Source: Alloascoidea africana
Lineage: Eukaryota > Ascomycota > Alloascoideomycetes > Alloascoideales > Alloascoideaceae
Assembly: GCA_030581615.1 (NCBI GenBank)
Contig: JAKTTT010000069.1
Span: 1-64,000 of the forward strand
DNA length: 64,000 nt
Reading direction: 5' to 3'
A program made the translations under genes and the position numbers. This document shows, piece by piece, positions 1 to 10,050 of this stretch. Position 1 is the first letter of the stretch, and each line of letters opens with the position of its first letter. Below the pieces are notes generated by a model, which made no database searches, had not been told where the DNA came from, and worked only from the letters and a program-made list of their open reading frames with translations.

Positions 1-100
1 GCTAGTTCTGGGTCTTTCTTCTGAAATAAATTTTGTTAGGTACATGCTTCTTTCATTTTTTTCTGTTTTATATAACAATCAACCCTCTTTTATGATAAAC

Positions 101-2585
101 TCAGGTTCTGATCTTATGACGTGTAGTAAACGCCGGGGGCAAGTCCATATAGAAGTTTGGTCTTTCGACAATTACCATCTCGTTTTCGCCAAACCTGTCC
201 GCCAACAGCACCGGTCTGTACTTTAACGTATGCCAAAATGGGACCTTTCTATCTTCCCCTAGACCCCTTTGGTTCTTTCCACTGCCGTCGCTTGTCAATT
301 GAGAAGACTCATTGGCCTTCTTGGAGCTGTTAATTCTCTCGTACTTTGCATCTTTGATAGCTCTGTTGATCTGGTCGTACCCCTCCAGATCTACATCCAT
401 CTCAACGTCATCGTCGTTTACAAATCCTTTGCCATTCTCGTTTCTAGTAATCTCAATCCCTAGTCGATCTCTTTTCCTAGCCTGGGACTTGTGCTTTGTA
501 GGTAGATCCAATGAAAAATCCAGGAACGCCAGCCAGTTGGAGCCCCAGAGCCAAATTCGATCTGCATTAGACTCCTCCCAAAATATTCCCGCGCACTTGT
601 CGTATAGCGAAACGAGCTCAACCGGGAGATTCTCCGAATTGCGCTTGCTCCAAGGGGTTAGACATGCATTTGATCGATACGGAACAGTATCTGAAGAGGA
701 GGAGCTTGGTACCGTGGGGACGAAAAACTCGTAGAGTACATTTTCCGAGTTTACAATCATAATCGTATTTCTGAGTGATATTTCAAGAGCTGTGGGAATG
801 GCGTTTAATCTGCACACTGCACATATTTGCTTCAAAGAGATTGACCCGTCGTCTGTTTCGGAAGGTTCGGAGATTCTAAAAGCATCAATAGCACCACATG
901 TTCGTGCAATTGCAATTAGAGAGCCATCTTTGGAAATGGCAATGTGTGATATGCTTTTGTAATAAGGCAATGAGGATTTTGTCTTGACATCTGGCAAATC
1001 GTCAATCTCAAACGGTTCCAATTCAGTCACGTATTCTTCATCTTCATCTTCATCGACATCTGCATCGACTTTTTTGATTCCAGTTTCATCTGTTTGATAA
1101 ATGAAAAGCTCGCTGGTTGGAGAAACGACATACAGTCTGTTAAACTTGTCAAACTTTACAATTGAGGCACCTTGAGTTTCCAACAATGGAGAAGGCAACT
1201 TTTGGATCCTGAGTGCTCTTCCCTCTTTGGTTGAAGCAAGGTGGAATAGTTTTATCTTTGTGGTTGTTGCCACAGCCAAAAGTTCACCGTTAAAAGACAG
1301 AGCCACACTGGATATGTTTTCCTCATCACCCAAAGTCAATTTTGCAACCAGTTTCTTGTCACTTTCCTCGAGTTGGAAATTGTCACCGTTATACTCTTTT
1401 ACTCTCCAAATTTTGATTATTTGATCCTGATACATTACAATGAGTCTTTTCGAAGGTAAACTGAAAACGCATGGTTTCAGCAAAGTTATTGCAATTTTTC
1501 GGAAAGTCCCCGCTTTAAAATCCTTCATAGTGGTAACCACAATGTTTTTCTCCACACCTCCAGAGATTAAAAAACTTGCACCTTTAGCTTCAAAGCTCGT
1601 CATTGCCCTAACATCATGCGAATGCATTAAACGACTTGAAAAATTTGACCATTTTTTCGTCTTTTTTTTCTTGCTAAACTCTCCAATTGATTTGAAAAAA
1701 ACAATTTTTCTATCAACACCACCGGAAAAAATCATGTCACCTGTATAATCACTGACCAAACACAGGACATCCGCTTCATGGACCTTGAAACTCTGTTGTA
1801 AAGAAAACTGTGAAAGATTCCAAAACTTTACAGTCCCCGTGGAATCACCACTAACGAGTTGTTTCCCGTTGTTAACGACCAGAACCTTCCATACAAGCGT
1901 TGATTCGTGCTTTACCTTATCCACTTTCATCGTTGCTATTATTCTTCCCCTGTTATTATCTTTCTCCACAGTGCTCCAGACCTTGATTCGACCATCTGAG
2001 CATCCACCTATAACCTGTTCGTTACCGTTCCACGCCAGACTCAGAATTCGAGCGTCTTGCCGCTGAAGAATTCGCAGGTGTTCCATGGCTCCTGGTCCAC
2101 CGGATATGTTGATTAGTACGACTGTTCCGTCATCACATCCTACAGCCAAGGCATTGCCATTTTTCGAGATATCCATGGTCCATATGACACTTGAATCACA
2201 ATCGTGATGTGCCAGTGGCATTCCAGTTTCTAGATTCCACTCTGTAATTACAGTAGAACCACCTATTGAGAAAAGTCTGGGTATATCATTCCATCGGGAC
2301 CATACAAGCCCTTCAATCGATCTATCTTTACCACCTTTTAGAGTCTACATTTTTAAAAAAAAGCGGTAAGTCAATGAACAAAAAAGATCAACAAACACAG
2401 CACAATACCTTTTCATGAACCCAGCTATACCTGGGGTTCCAAATCTCAATGTCACCATTAGACCTTCCTACCGCCAGTCTCAGGTCCAGCGGCGGGAACT
2501 CATTCTGTAGAGAAGGATAGTTGAAAGCCAACGACGTTATCGTATGAGGAGTATAATCCACAAACCGACACCTGTGAATATCCAT
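101..2585 (-). CDS. UTP4: Utp4/Cirhin WD40 protein of the small-subunit processome (two exons)
   Basis: WD40 subunit of the UtpA (t-UTP) subcomplex, which acts in the nucleolus in early 18S pre-rRNA transcription and processing. Exon 1 is 2585-2409 and exon 2 is 2344-101. The 64-bp intron has donor GTATTG and acceptor GTAG, and splicing joins ...SWVHEK to TLKGGKDRSIEGLVWS in phase 0, giving about 806 residues. Diagnostic stretches include HRCRFVDYTP, AVGRSNGDIEIWNPR, CDDGTVVLINISGGPGAMEH and SGDSTGTVKFW, all close to yeast Utp4. An acidic patch (DVDEDEDEE) lies mid-protein. I chose the ATG at 2585 because Utp4 proteins begin with a short lead into HRCRFVD; an in-frame ATG at 2711 would add 42 unlikely residues. 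It is divergent from ERG6. Identification is very secure; the start is moderately secure. Confidence 0.95.
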
Positions 2586-2616
2586 GCCGAACGTGAAAAG
2601 AGCTCTGATGTGATGT

Positions 2617-2632
2617 GATGAGATGAAAAATT
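2617..2632 (+). promoter_or_regulatory. PAC-like plus RRPE-like composite upstream of UTP4
   Basis: GATGAG (2617-2622) runs directly into ATGAAAAATT (2623-2632). These resemble the PAC core and the RRPE element that mark ribosome-biogenesis genes in yeasts. The site is about 35-45 bp upstream of the chosen UTP4 ATG and is preceded by GATGT repeats, so chance is possible. Confidence 0.35.
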
Positions 2633-2732
2633 GTTTTTTTTTGTCTCTGCACACACTCCCAAATTTTTCAGGCAGGTTTTTGGGTCTGGAAGTGTTACCC
2701 GGATCAAACAAGGCGAATGCCAGTGCTGATTA

Positions 2733-2738
2733 CACGTG
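2733..2738. promoter_or_regulatory. CACGTG palindrome (E-box) in the UTP4/ERG6 promoter
   Basis: CACGTG in the context ACACGTGAC, a typical Cbf1/Pho4-type bHLH site. Which gene it serves cannot be told from sequence. Confidence 0.4.
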
Positions 2739-2792
2739 ACCGGGTGTGTGGGTGTTGTGTGCGATCAGGCCAGCTGCCGGGGGCAATTCCAG

Positions 2793-2797
2793 CCAAT
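2793..2797 (+). promoter_or_regulatory. CCAAT box upstream of ERG6
   Basis: CCAAT in the context AGCCAATCG, oriented toward ERG6, about 95 bp upstream of the TATA box. It is a candidate HAP-complex site. Confidence 0.35.
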
Positions 2798-2808
2798 CGC
2801 AGGCAAGC

Positions 2809-2825
2809 TCGTACTCGTATTCGTA
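2809..2825 (+). promoter_or_regulatory. Three TCGTA cores upstream of ERG6, candidate sterol-response cluster
   Basis: TCGTA begins at 2809, 2815 and 2821, exactly 6 bp apart. The Upc2/Ecm22 sterol-regulatory element in yeasts has a TCGTATA core, so this could be a weak array upstream of a sterol gene. The spacing also fits a simple hexanucleotide repeat of the kind common in this window. Confidence 0.35.
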
Positions 2826-2890
2826 CTCGCATTCCGAAAAGAGAGAACGCGCACCTCGAGGAAACAGCTTTGATTAGTCTCTCCGGAAGA

Positions 2891-2897
2891 TATATAA
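2891..2897 (+). promoter_or_regulatory. ERG6 TATA box
   Basis: TATATAA, 137 bp upstream of the ERG6 ATG and followed by a CT-rich stretch typical of yeast transcription start regions. Confidence 0.6.
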
Positions 2898-3033
2898 GAA
2901 GCCTTCTTTGATCCCTCTCTCCTTTCTCCCCCTACCCTCGCTTTAACCTTGTTGGAATTCAACTTCTTTTGTCTACGTTTTTCCGCTTTTGGGCTAATCT
3001 ATCGGTACTCAACTACGCACATATATCATCATC

Positions 3034-4409
3034 ATGGCTACAGAGACGTCAACTTCTAAACAGCCGAAGGTCAAGTTGGCCGAGAAGAACTTTCAACAGG
3101 ACTTGGCTTTTGGTAAAGCTCTCCACGGAGATAAAGCCGGTGAAAAGTTTGGCTTCGGGGCCATTTTGAGCAAAGATAAAACCGCCCAGGGAGTTGCTGT
3201 TGATCGGTATTTTCAACACTGGGACGGGAAAACAGATCAAAGCACGGAGCAGGTACGAATTTCACCATAACTTGCTTCTGATAAATGTCTTATCGACTAA
3301 TGTACCACGATCGATGCAGACCCGTCTTGATGACTACTCGGCTTTAACCAAACACTACTACAATTTGGTGACCGACTGTAAGTGTTTACCGTGTTGCTGG
3401 TTGGATCAGTCTGGTGGGGGTTTAGAAACTAACTAACAAAATTCACTTGGCAAGTCTACGAATACGGATGGGGCTCCTCTTTCCACTTTTCGCGATACTA
3501 TAAAGGCGAGGCTTTCAGACAAGCCACTGCGAGGTAAATGCCATTTTTTTTTTGTTTGCTCTTTTTGTGGTTCATGGACAATGGTCTCTAACCTGGATGT
3601 TCAACATTCCCAGACATGAACACTATCTTGCACTGAAGATGGGCATCACCGAGAACATGAAAGTTTTGGATGTCGGGTGTGGTGTCGGCGGTCCAGCCAG
3701 AGAAATCTCGAGATTCACCGGGTGCTCTGTCGTTGGTCTCAACAATAACGATTACCAAGTAGAGCGTGCAACCCACTATGCCAAAAAATACAGTCTTGAC
3801 CATAAACTTTCGTTCGTGAAGGGCGACTTTATGCAAATGGACTTTGAGCCCGAATCCTTTGACGCTGTGTATGCCATTGAAGCAACCGTACACGCCCCGG
3901 TCCTTGAAGGAGTGTATGGCGAAATTTACAAGGTTCTAAAACCCGGCGGCATTTTTGGGGTTTATGAATGGGTCATGACGGACAAATACGACGAAGCGAA
4001 CCCCGAACACAGGAAAATAGCCTACGGTATTGAGGTGGGCGACGGCATTCCTAAAATGTACCCGAACGCGGTTGCCAGAAAGGCTCTGGAAAACGTCGGG
4101 TTCGAGGTGCTCCACGAACAGGACCTCGCCGACGTCGGCGACGAGATCCCCTGGTGGTATCCGCTGAGCGGCGAGTGGAAATTCGTCCAGAGTCCCGCGG
4201 ACCTGGTCACCTTCTTGCGGACGTCTACGCTGGGGCGGCTGTTCACGTCCAAGATGTGCGGGCTGCTGGAGACGCTGCGGATCGCGCCCAGAGGCACCAC
4301 GAAGGTCACCGAGGCCCTGGAGGACGCGGCGGTGAACCTGGTCGAGGGCGGGAAGCAGCACCTGTTCACGCCCATGATGCTCTACGTCGTGCGCAAGCCC
4401 GTGAACTGA
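3034..4409 (+). CDS. ERG6: Sterol 24-C-methyltransferase Erg6 (four exons)
   Basis: Transfers a methyl group from S-adenosylmethionine to C-24 of zymosterol in ergosterol synthesis, at the ER and lipid droplets. Exons are 3034-3252, 3320-3377, 3455-3533 and 3614-4409; introns are 67, 77 and 80 bp with donors GTACGA, GTAAGT and GTAAAT and branch-like GACTAAT, ACTAAC and CTAACC. All junctions keep frame and give 383 residues, the same length as yeast Erg6. The spliced product has [20 protein letters not shown], the SAM-binding [31 protein letters not shown] and [16 protein letters not shown]. The sequence after about 4040 becomes much more GC-rich than the 5' half of the same exon. Identification is certain; splice sites are inferred from homology and frame. 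Confidence 0.97.
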
Positions 4410-4491
4410 AGATGAAGAGAACTAGAGAGAGTTTTGTAGAGTCCATATATCCACTAATTAGCCTTAATCCAAAAACAGTCCTGATTACGAT

Positions 4492-4497
4492 CACGTG
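4492..4497. promoter_or_regulatory. CACGTG palindrome upstream of YAP1
   Basis: CACGTG in the context ATCACGTGCC, about 160 bp upstream of the YAP1 ATG. Candidate bHLH (Cbf1/Pho4-type) site. Confidence 0.4.
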
Positions 4498-4515
4498 CCT
4501 GTGGCTCCTTGCTGC

Positions 4516-4522
4516 TGAGTCA
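4516..4522. promoter_or_regulatory. TGAGTCA AP-1/Gcn4-type site upstream of YAP1
   Basis: TGAGTCA lies 131 bp upstream of the YAP1 ATG, in the context GCTGAGTCAGC. It matches the AP-1/Gcn4 consensus, so amino-acid control or bZIP autoregulation of YAP1 is possible. Confidence 0.45.
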
Positions 4523-4653
4523 GCCTGGTTCAATGGTTACCCGCCCTCGTAAGCTCCGGTAAATCCTGGCGGCCTCCTCCAGTCGCTCGACTCATATCTT
4601 CGCCACTTGCTCTTCTGCCAACCTGCCCAGGGCGTCCTCGTAGCCGTCTAGCC

Positions 4654-6054
4654 ATGTCCGAATCCAGCACCAAGCGAGCCATCTCGCACGCAGACTCCCA
4701 GTCCTCCAAGCGCCAGGACACAAAGCGCACGGGCCAGAAGCCCGGCAGAAAGCCGATAACCACAGAGCCCGAGAATAAGAGAAAGGCCCAGAATAGAGCC
4801 GCCCAGCGGGCGTTTAGAGAGCGCAAGGAGAAAAAACTGAGAGAATTGGAGGATCGTGTTGCGGAATTAGAGTCTCAGCAGGCGAGCGCGACCTCGGAGA
4901 ACACTTTTCTCAAGCTTCAGGTCCAAAAGTTATCAAACGAATTGAGAAAGTATAAGGGAACCCCTGTTCCTGGCAACGGTGGTGGTGAAGGGTCGCCATC
5001 ATCTTCACTACCACTAAGGTCCAGTTTCGATTTTGAGTTCAAGGGCCCCAGTCCAGGCCTGCCCAAAAGCGCCGGATCGTCGAAAGCGTCTCCGTCATCC
5101 ATGTCTTCCCGATTAATAGATGCTACAGGCTCAACGTCTCCTTCCGACAATTTTTCCTCCAACACTTCCCCTGGTCCCTTATTCCACAAAACTCACTCCT
5201 TGGACGCTATTTCCACAAACAATGATTGTCATAACGAAACGTTTGACGATTCAGTTAGTAACTTTTGCGTAAACATGTCTGAAGCCTGTGCCTCAAAGGA
5301 TCGATCTTTGCCCGAGACAGTTCACCGAGCTCCTTCTTCATCAAGTACCCATCACAGCACCTCTTCAAATGTATCACTATCCAACAAAAGCAGTCTTTTT
5401 TCGCCCTTGACAATACCAGAAGAACTTGAAAAGTCCTCCTCTTATCGAAACACAACTGAAGCCGATGACGTCAACTATTTCAACACATTATTTGGAAACG
5501 ACCAGTTTGATAGTGAGTTCATTTTCAATGGCACTTCAGCGGATGGACAACAGACCCAGAATAACGACGAACTCGGCCTTTTCGGTAATCTTACAACAGA
5601 GGAGAGCCAATACGATCCTTTTAGGCTTCCTGAAGTTGACTCGATTCCTGGATATACCAAAGATTTCCTCTCCATGCTGCCAAATGAACCTGGTCAACAA
5701 CAGCTTTCAACTTATGTTAATGATCCGATATCCACAGATCCTTCCACCTCAGCCGATTCGTCTGCCATAAACTTGAAAAATCAATCTCAATCTCAACCAC
5801 ATCATCCTTTTGGAATACCCCCGTATTATGACTCAAGATCAAATAGCGGTAGCAAAGTCCCATTAAAGCCTCCTCACAAGAAGAGTTTCCTACCCTGTGC
5901 CGAGATATGGGACCGGATTTCATCACATCCCAAGTTTACTGAGATTGATATTGAGGGGCTTTGTATGGAGCTAAAGGCAAAGGCCAAATGCTCCGAGAGT
6001 ATGATAAAAGCTGAAGAAGGGTCAAGCGGTGATCCTTTCAGCAAGTATTTATAA
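4654..6054 (+). CDS. YAP1: Yap1/Pap1-type AP-1 bZIP oxidative-stress regulator
   Basis: Redox-controlled transcription factor of the Yap1/Pap1 family, 466 residues. The basic region is about residues 42-61 (KRKAQNRAAQRAFRERKEKK), followed by a leucine zipper to about 98. A Ser-rich middle follows. The N-terminal cysteine-rich domain has C205 and C212 (spacing 7), and C192 nearby. The C-terminal domain has C415, C437 and C446 (spacings 22 and 9), the same spacings as C598, C620 and C629 of S. cerevisiae Yap1. The terminal block EIWDRISSHPKFTEIDIEGL overlaps the usual Crm1-dependent export signal. In the family, peroxide forms disulfides that mask export and keep the protein in the nucleus. Single exon; the start is the first ATG before the basic region. 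Very secure. Confidence 0.93.
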   Translation: MSESSTKRAISHADSQSSKRQDTKRTGQKPGRKPITTEPENKRKAQNRAAQRAFRERKEKKLRELEDRVAELESQQASATSENTFLKLQVQKLSNELRKYKGTPVPGNGGGEGSPSSSLPLRSSFDFEFKGPSPGLPKSAGSSKASPSSMSSRLIDATGSTSPSDNFSSNTSPGPLFHKTHSLDAISTNNDCHNETFDDSVSNFCVNMSEACASKDRSLPETVHRAPSSSSTHHSTSSNVSLSNKSSLFSPLTIPEELEKSSSYRNTTEADDVNYFNTLFGNDQFDSEFIFNGTSADGQQTQNNDELGLFGNLTTEESQYDPFRLPEVDSIPGYTKDFLSMLPNEPGQQQLSTYVNDPISTDPSTSADSSAINLKNQSQSQPHHPFGIPPYYDSRSNSGSKVPLKPPHKKSFLPCAEIWDRISSHPKFTEIDIEGLCMELKAKAKCSESMIKAEEGSSGDPFSKYL

Positions 6055-7000
6055 ACTTGAATCATGAGTAAAGGATTTACTTGCATCCGAGATGAGGTGA
6101 GAGAAAGTTATCTCAATGCAAGTGTGTCCATTTTTGTACATAACGGATTGAGAGAGAACGGGACAAACCAAGAATATGAAAGGAAAAGAAAAGAAAAGAA
6201 AAGAAAGAACCAAAGAAAATAAATTAGAATATGGACTACTCGCTTGATATGTTTGTTATTATATTAAAGAGGAAAAAAAGCTCATCACTTGCTTGCATTT
6301 CGGTTGTACACTAGCACTATCACGAGCACGCACACGAGCACCGGGAACACTCTTTTTTTTTTTTTATGCCCGTTATCTTCCTTGCTAAGAATGTTTGATA
6401 CCTGAGAAATGAACTGGCTAGTTGTGTTTTGTTATAGAGAAGGGAGGAAGAGTCAGTATTTTTGGTTCATTGTTGTGTGTTTTTGGTAGTCTAAATATTT
6501 ACTGTACCTGGTGCCATAGTAATAATGAAACGTTATAATAATAATTTGAAAGCTACTACTACTACCGTGTGGATGCAAGAGAACAGGAGGAAATAAAACG
6601 ATCTAAAAGTCGAACTTGTAAGATCTGAGATACTGGAGACCAGACCTATATCTGCATTATTATTACAGCCAATCCTGCTCCTGCTGTTTTCTTTTTGCTA
6701 CTTTTCGCTTACTGTAAATCTGTTCTTTCCGTCCTTCAAGAGCTCCTGGGGGGGAAGCACACGCCCAGCACAGACCAGAGCAGACCAGAGCAGATTTAAA
6801 CAGACACAGAAGCGAAGAGTAGCGCCAAAAACGAACCACGCGCATGTATATTTTGAGTTTTGGTGTTTAAACCTTCTTTCCTACACTCTTTTTTCTGTAT
6901 CTTTCTCCAAAACTCTATAATAGCTCTATCGACAGTTTTGGCTCTGAACAACAACGCCGAGATTCGCGACTGTTTTTTTTTCTTTTGTTTGTTTTGTTAA
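6055..7000. other. YAP1 3' flank and promoter of the kinesin-like gene
   Basis: This 946-bp stretch has no supported gene. It contains an AAAAG tandem run (about 6180-6208), a run of about 13 T near 6353-6365, a tandem CAGACCAGAG repeat near 6772-6792, and a T-rich tract (6971-6997) just before the next ATG. Confidence 0.6.
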
Positions 7001-7517
7001 ATGCTCCCAGTAGAAGAAAGCCTGTATCGACTGCTTGACCCATCTGCAGCGAATCCTCTGCGAACGCTCTACTGGTCCAACACTCACTTCTGCCTCGACC
7101 ATCTTGACGAGATACACGATTACCTATCGCAGACCCACGTTTCCGACTCTGGGCTCTTCCCCGTGCCTTCTCCTCGAGACCAAGCATCTTTGCTATTGAC
7201 TACTAGTCAAAGCGGTTATGGGACCACCGTCATGGATTCTGAATTTGCCGATTCTAAACATTCCAGTTCAACTGCATTGGCCATCTCCAACACGTATCTG
7301 AACAAGTTCATGATTAATACCAACATCAACAATAATAGTCTCAGAATAGCAGATCCCACCCTCGAAAGTTCTTCTAATGAATATACCCCAGATCCCGATC
7401 GTCGCTCTGACTCCAACAATGCGGCAGTCTCGGATTTAACAACGACTCCTACTGCTCTTTCTCCTCCCACCTTCAACGATCGTACCACTGGTGTTTGTTT
7501 ACCTTCTCCTCCTCCTC

Positions 7518-7551
<34 letters not shown>

Positions 7552-9971
7552 ACCCCATCCGTCAGCTTCAAGCAGTGCCCATCACTTTCTGTCTCCAACA
7601 GCGTCAAGAAGGAAAAGCGCACCGTTGCTACGAAGAGCGAAAAGTAGGCCTGTGTTGCTGAATACCCGTAGAACTCCAACGTTCGAATTCAGAGACTGTT
7701 TTGCCCGTCCTTTCACCACAGCTACCCGCCCTACCTCAGCCCTCGATGCCCACATCATGCCATCTCTGGAGATAGGGAGAAGATCATCGAGTAACTGTAA
7801 CGACACAAAGCCATTGTTACTGGATGAATCAACCCCTACAGCCACATCCTACCTTTTTGCCTTGACGAATCTGCCCACTAACAACCAACAAAGGTCCAGA
7901 TCAAACAGTGAGATCTCAAAGGGTACACCATCTGCACTTGAAGGTAGACTTTTAAGAGCAGAACAAACGTATCAAAGATTATTGGAAAAACAGAAATTGA
8001 AACAAAAGAGACAGAAGAGTGTTAAAGCGGATTTACAAAAAGAGTTGAAACAACTTGAAACGGGAAAAGTTCAGCGTGAATTGGAAACGAGGAAATTACA
8101 ATATAGGCTAGAGGAACTGAAAAGGATACTGGTACAGAATGAAGCAAAACAAGCTCAACTTCAAAAAGAACAACAACAAGAGCAACAACAACAACAACAA
8201 CAACAGGGACAGGAAGCAAAGGCGATTTCCGAATCGGACCGGGAAAAAATGATGAATGAACGGGTCGAGTTTGAAAAACTGGAGAAGAAACTCGATAAAG
8301 AATACAGCAAAGTTTTGAAAGATCATGAACAATCACTTCAAGATTTACTCAAATATTGGGATATTAATAATCCTCGAAATCAAGAGAATCAAGAATATAG
8401 AAATACCCAGGATTCATTAAGTGATAAGATTTTTTATTTAAAACGGGAGATTAGAGATATTAAAAACGATACTTCTCAAGCTTCTTATGAACAACGGGCA
8501 ATTCTTTCAAAAAAATTTGAATTTTTTAAACGACAAAAAATGAAAGAGCTTGTGTTGATTAAAGAGGAGCATAAAGCTACAAGGGATAGAATAAACCGGT
8601 CACAAAAAGCCAATCAAGATCTGGCAACCAGGCTTGATATGTTTAAAAATGCAAGTAAAGATATCGAATTTAAAATCCAAGAGATTTCGGTACAGGCATC
8701 ACGTATTCGTGAATCGGCCTCGGAGTTGAAGATTTGTTTAGATAATTTAGCTTTGCAGATGGATGAAAGGGAAACCAAAATATCACAGTTGAATACCGTG
8801 TTAAACGATACAAGAAAGAAAATGACAACTGCGATAACAAAGCTTGGGAAAGAGAAAAGCATCCAGGTAAAACTGAGACATGACATATCGAATTTAAAAC
8901 AGACAACTCGATGTGCTCTGCGATTTTCAAACGGGCTTGGATTAGAAGACTTGATGGTGAAGGACAATGGAGGAGATGCTGTTATTGTGACTTTCAAAGA
9001 TCAAAATGAATTTCCTGTTGATTGTATTCTCGACTCTTCGCTTCCCCTAGCTGAACAAGTGTCCAAATTTGCACCACTTATTGATGATTCGTTAAAGGGT
9101 ATCGATATTGGAATCGTGTGTGTTGGGGAATCCCAGTTGTCTGGCGCCTCATGTTTAGAAATGGTCCAGATTTTTTCGAAACGCTTAGAACTTGCGTCCG
9201 TTGATCGGGGAGGTTTGAATCTCCAACTGACGTATCAAGCTCTTGAGATTGTTAACTCAAGTGAAATAAGAGACTTGGCTGATAATGGAGATGATGATCA
9301 CCAACAACATGATGTATCGGTAGAATCACGGGACGACGGGACGCTTTTGGTGAAGAGTAAAGCGGTTTCACAAGTCTCTCATTTTTACGAACTTTCAAAT
9401 TGCTCGGGGTCTCTTTTGTTTGTTATCAATGTTGGTTGTAGCGAGAACAGCGGCGGAGAAACGAGTCCTTGTTGCTCAAGTATCTATCTCTTGGTCTGTG
9501 AAGGTGCATTTCCACCAGCTACGTTAATTTCAGAAATCTCTCAGTGCTGCTGTCAACGGAAGCAGTCTACAAATTTAGAGAGTAGCCCTATTGGGAAAAG
9601 TGGGCTATTGGTAAGTTTCCACTCCATCTTTTTCTTCTGTTTTTGTCGTCGCTCTAACTAACGCCAAGTTGCAGCAATTCTTCTCTTACATTTATTCGTC
9701 CACCGAATCTCTGACACTTATTAATTTGGAACGGGACACCGAGTGGGAATCGGAGTGTGAGAATGAAAATGAAAATGAAAATGGAAGATATGGGGTAAAA
9801 GATTGGTTGGAATTGAGTGCAAAAGTGAGGCAGCTGCGAGCGCCAAGACCAAGCCAATTGAAATTGAAATTGAAATCGAAATCGAAATCGAAAAGCCAAT
9901 CGACATTGACATTGACATCGACATTGACATCGACATCGACATCGAAACATGCTCTGAGCAGAGCTAAATAA
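7001..9971 (+). CDS. Kinesin-14-like accessory protein (Cik1/Vik1 type), motor homology domain without P-loop
   Basis: Exon 1 is 7001-9610; exon 2 starts at 9675 (GCAG acceptor) or 9669 (CAAG) and ends at 9971, giving 968-970 residues. The intron has donor GTAAGT and CTAACTAAC; both acceptors keep phase 0. Residues 1-300 are low complexity. A long coiled coil (about 300-635) includes a poly-Gln run. From about 625 the protein follows the kinesin-14 neck and motor: LRHDISNLKQTTRCALRF (neck to R637), LIDDSLKGIDIGIVCVGES, SQVSH at 790-794 (switch I SSRSH position) and LLFVINVGCSEN at 805-816 (DLAGSE position). The P-loop GQTGSGKT is replaced by GESQLSGA (709-716). This fits Kar3 partners Cik1/Vik1, which bind microtubules without ATPase activity. 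The tail has EN, KL/KS and TL/TS dipeptide repeats. The family call rests on my reading of motif order. Confidence 0.75.
7520..7555 (+). repeat. CAGCTC/CAGCAC hexanucleotide repeat coding for Pro-Ala
   Basis: Alternating CCAGCTCCAGCA units code for PAPAPAPAPA in the kinesin-like protein's N-terminal region. Confidence 0.8.
9759..9946 (+). repeat. Hexanucleotide repeat cluster in the last exon of the kinesin-like gene
   Basis: Three hexamer arrays sit close together: GAAAAT (9759-9783, coding ENENEN), AAATTG/AAATCG (9857-9890, coding KLKLKSKS) and GACATT/GACATC (9901-9945, coding TLTLTSTS). All keep frame. Confidence 0.85.
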
Positions 9972-10050
9972 TAATGGCCGTTTGAGAGTCAGCAGGATTA
10001 TTTAAACCTGAGACGCTATGTGTTTTATAAGTACAATTATGGGAATTTGT

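Larger units (their letters stand above)
2586..3033. promoter_or_regulatory. Divergent UTP4/ERG6 promoter region
   Basis: This 448-bp stretch separates the two divergent start codons and must serve both genes. On the ERG6 side it has a TATA box (2891-2897), a pyrimidine-rich leader after it, a CCAAT box (2793-2797) and three TCGTA cores. On the UTP4 side it has a GATGAG plus TGAAAAATT stretch. A CACGTG palindrome at 2733-2738 lies between them. Motifs were recognised by eye only. Confidence 0.7.
4410..4653. other. ERG6-YAP1 intergenic region
   Basis: This 244-bp spacer holds the ERG6 3' UTR and the YAP1 promoter and leader. It includes CACGTG and TGAGTCA sites, listed separately. Confidence 0.6.

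Noticed and set aside
2586-2711. 42-residue N-terminal extension of UTP4
   Set aside because: It is low complexity, overlaps PAC/RRPE-like elements, and homologues begin close to HRCRFVD.
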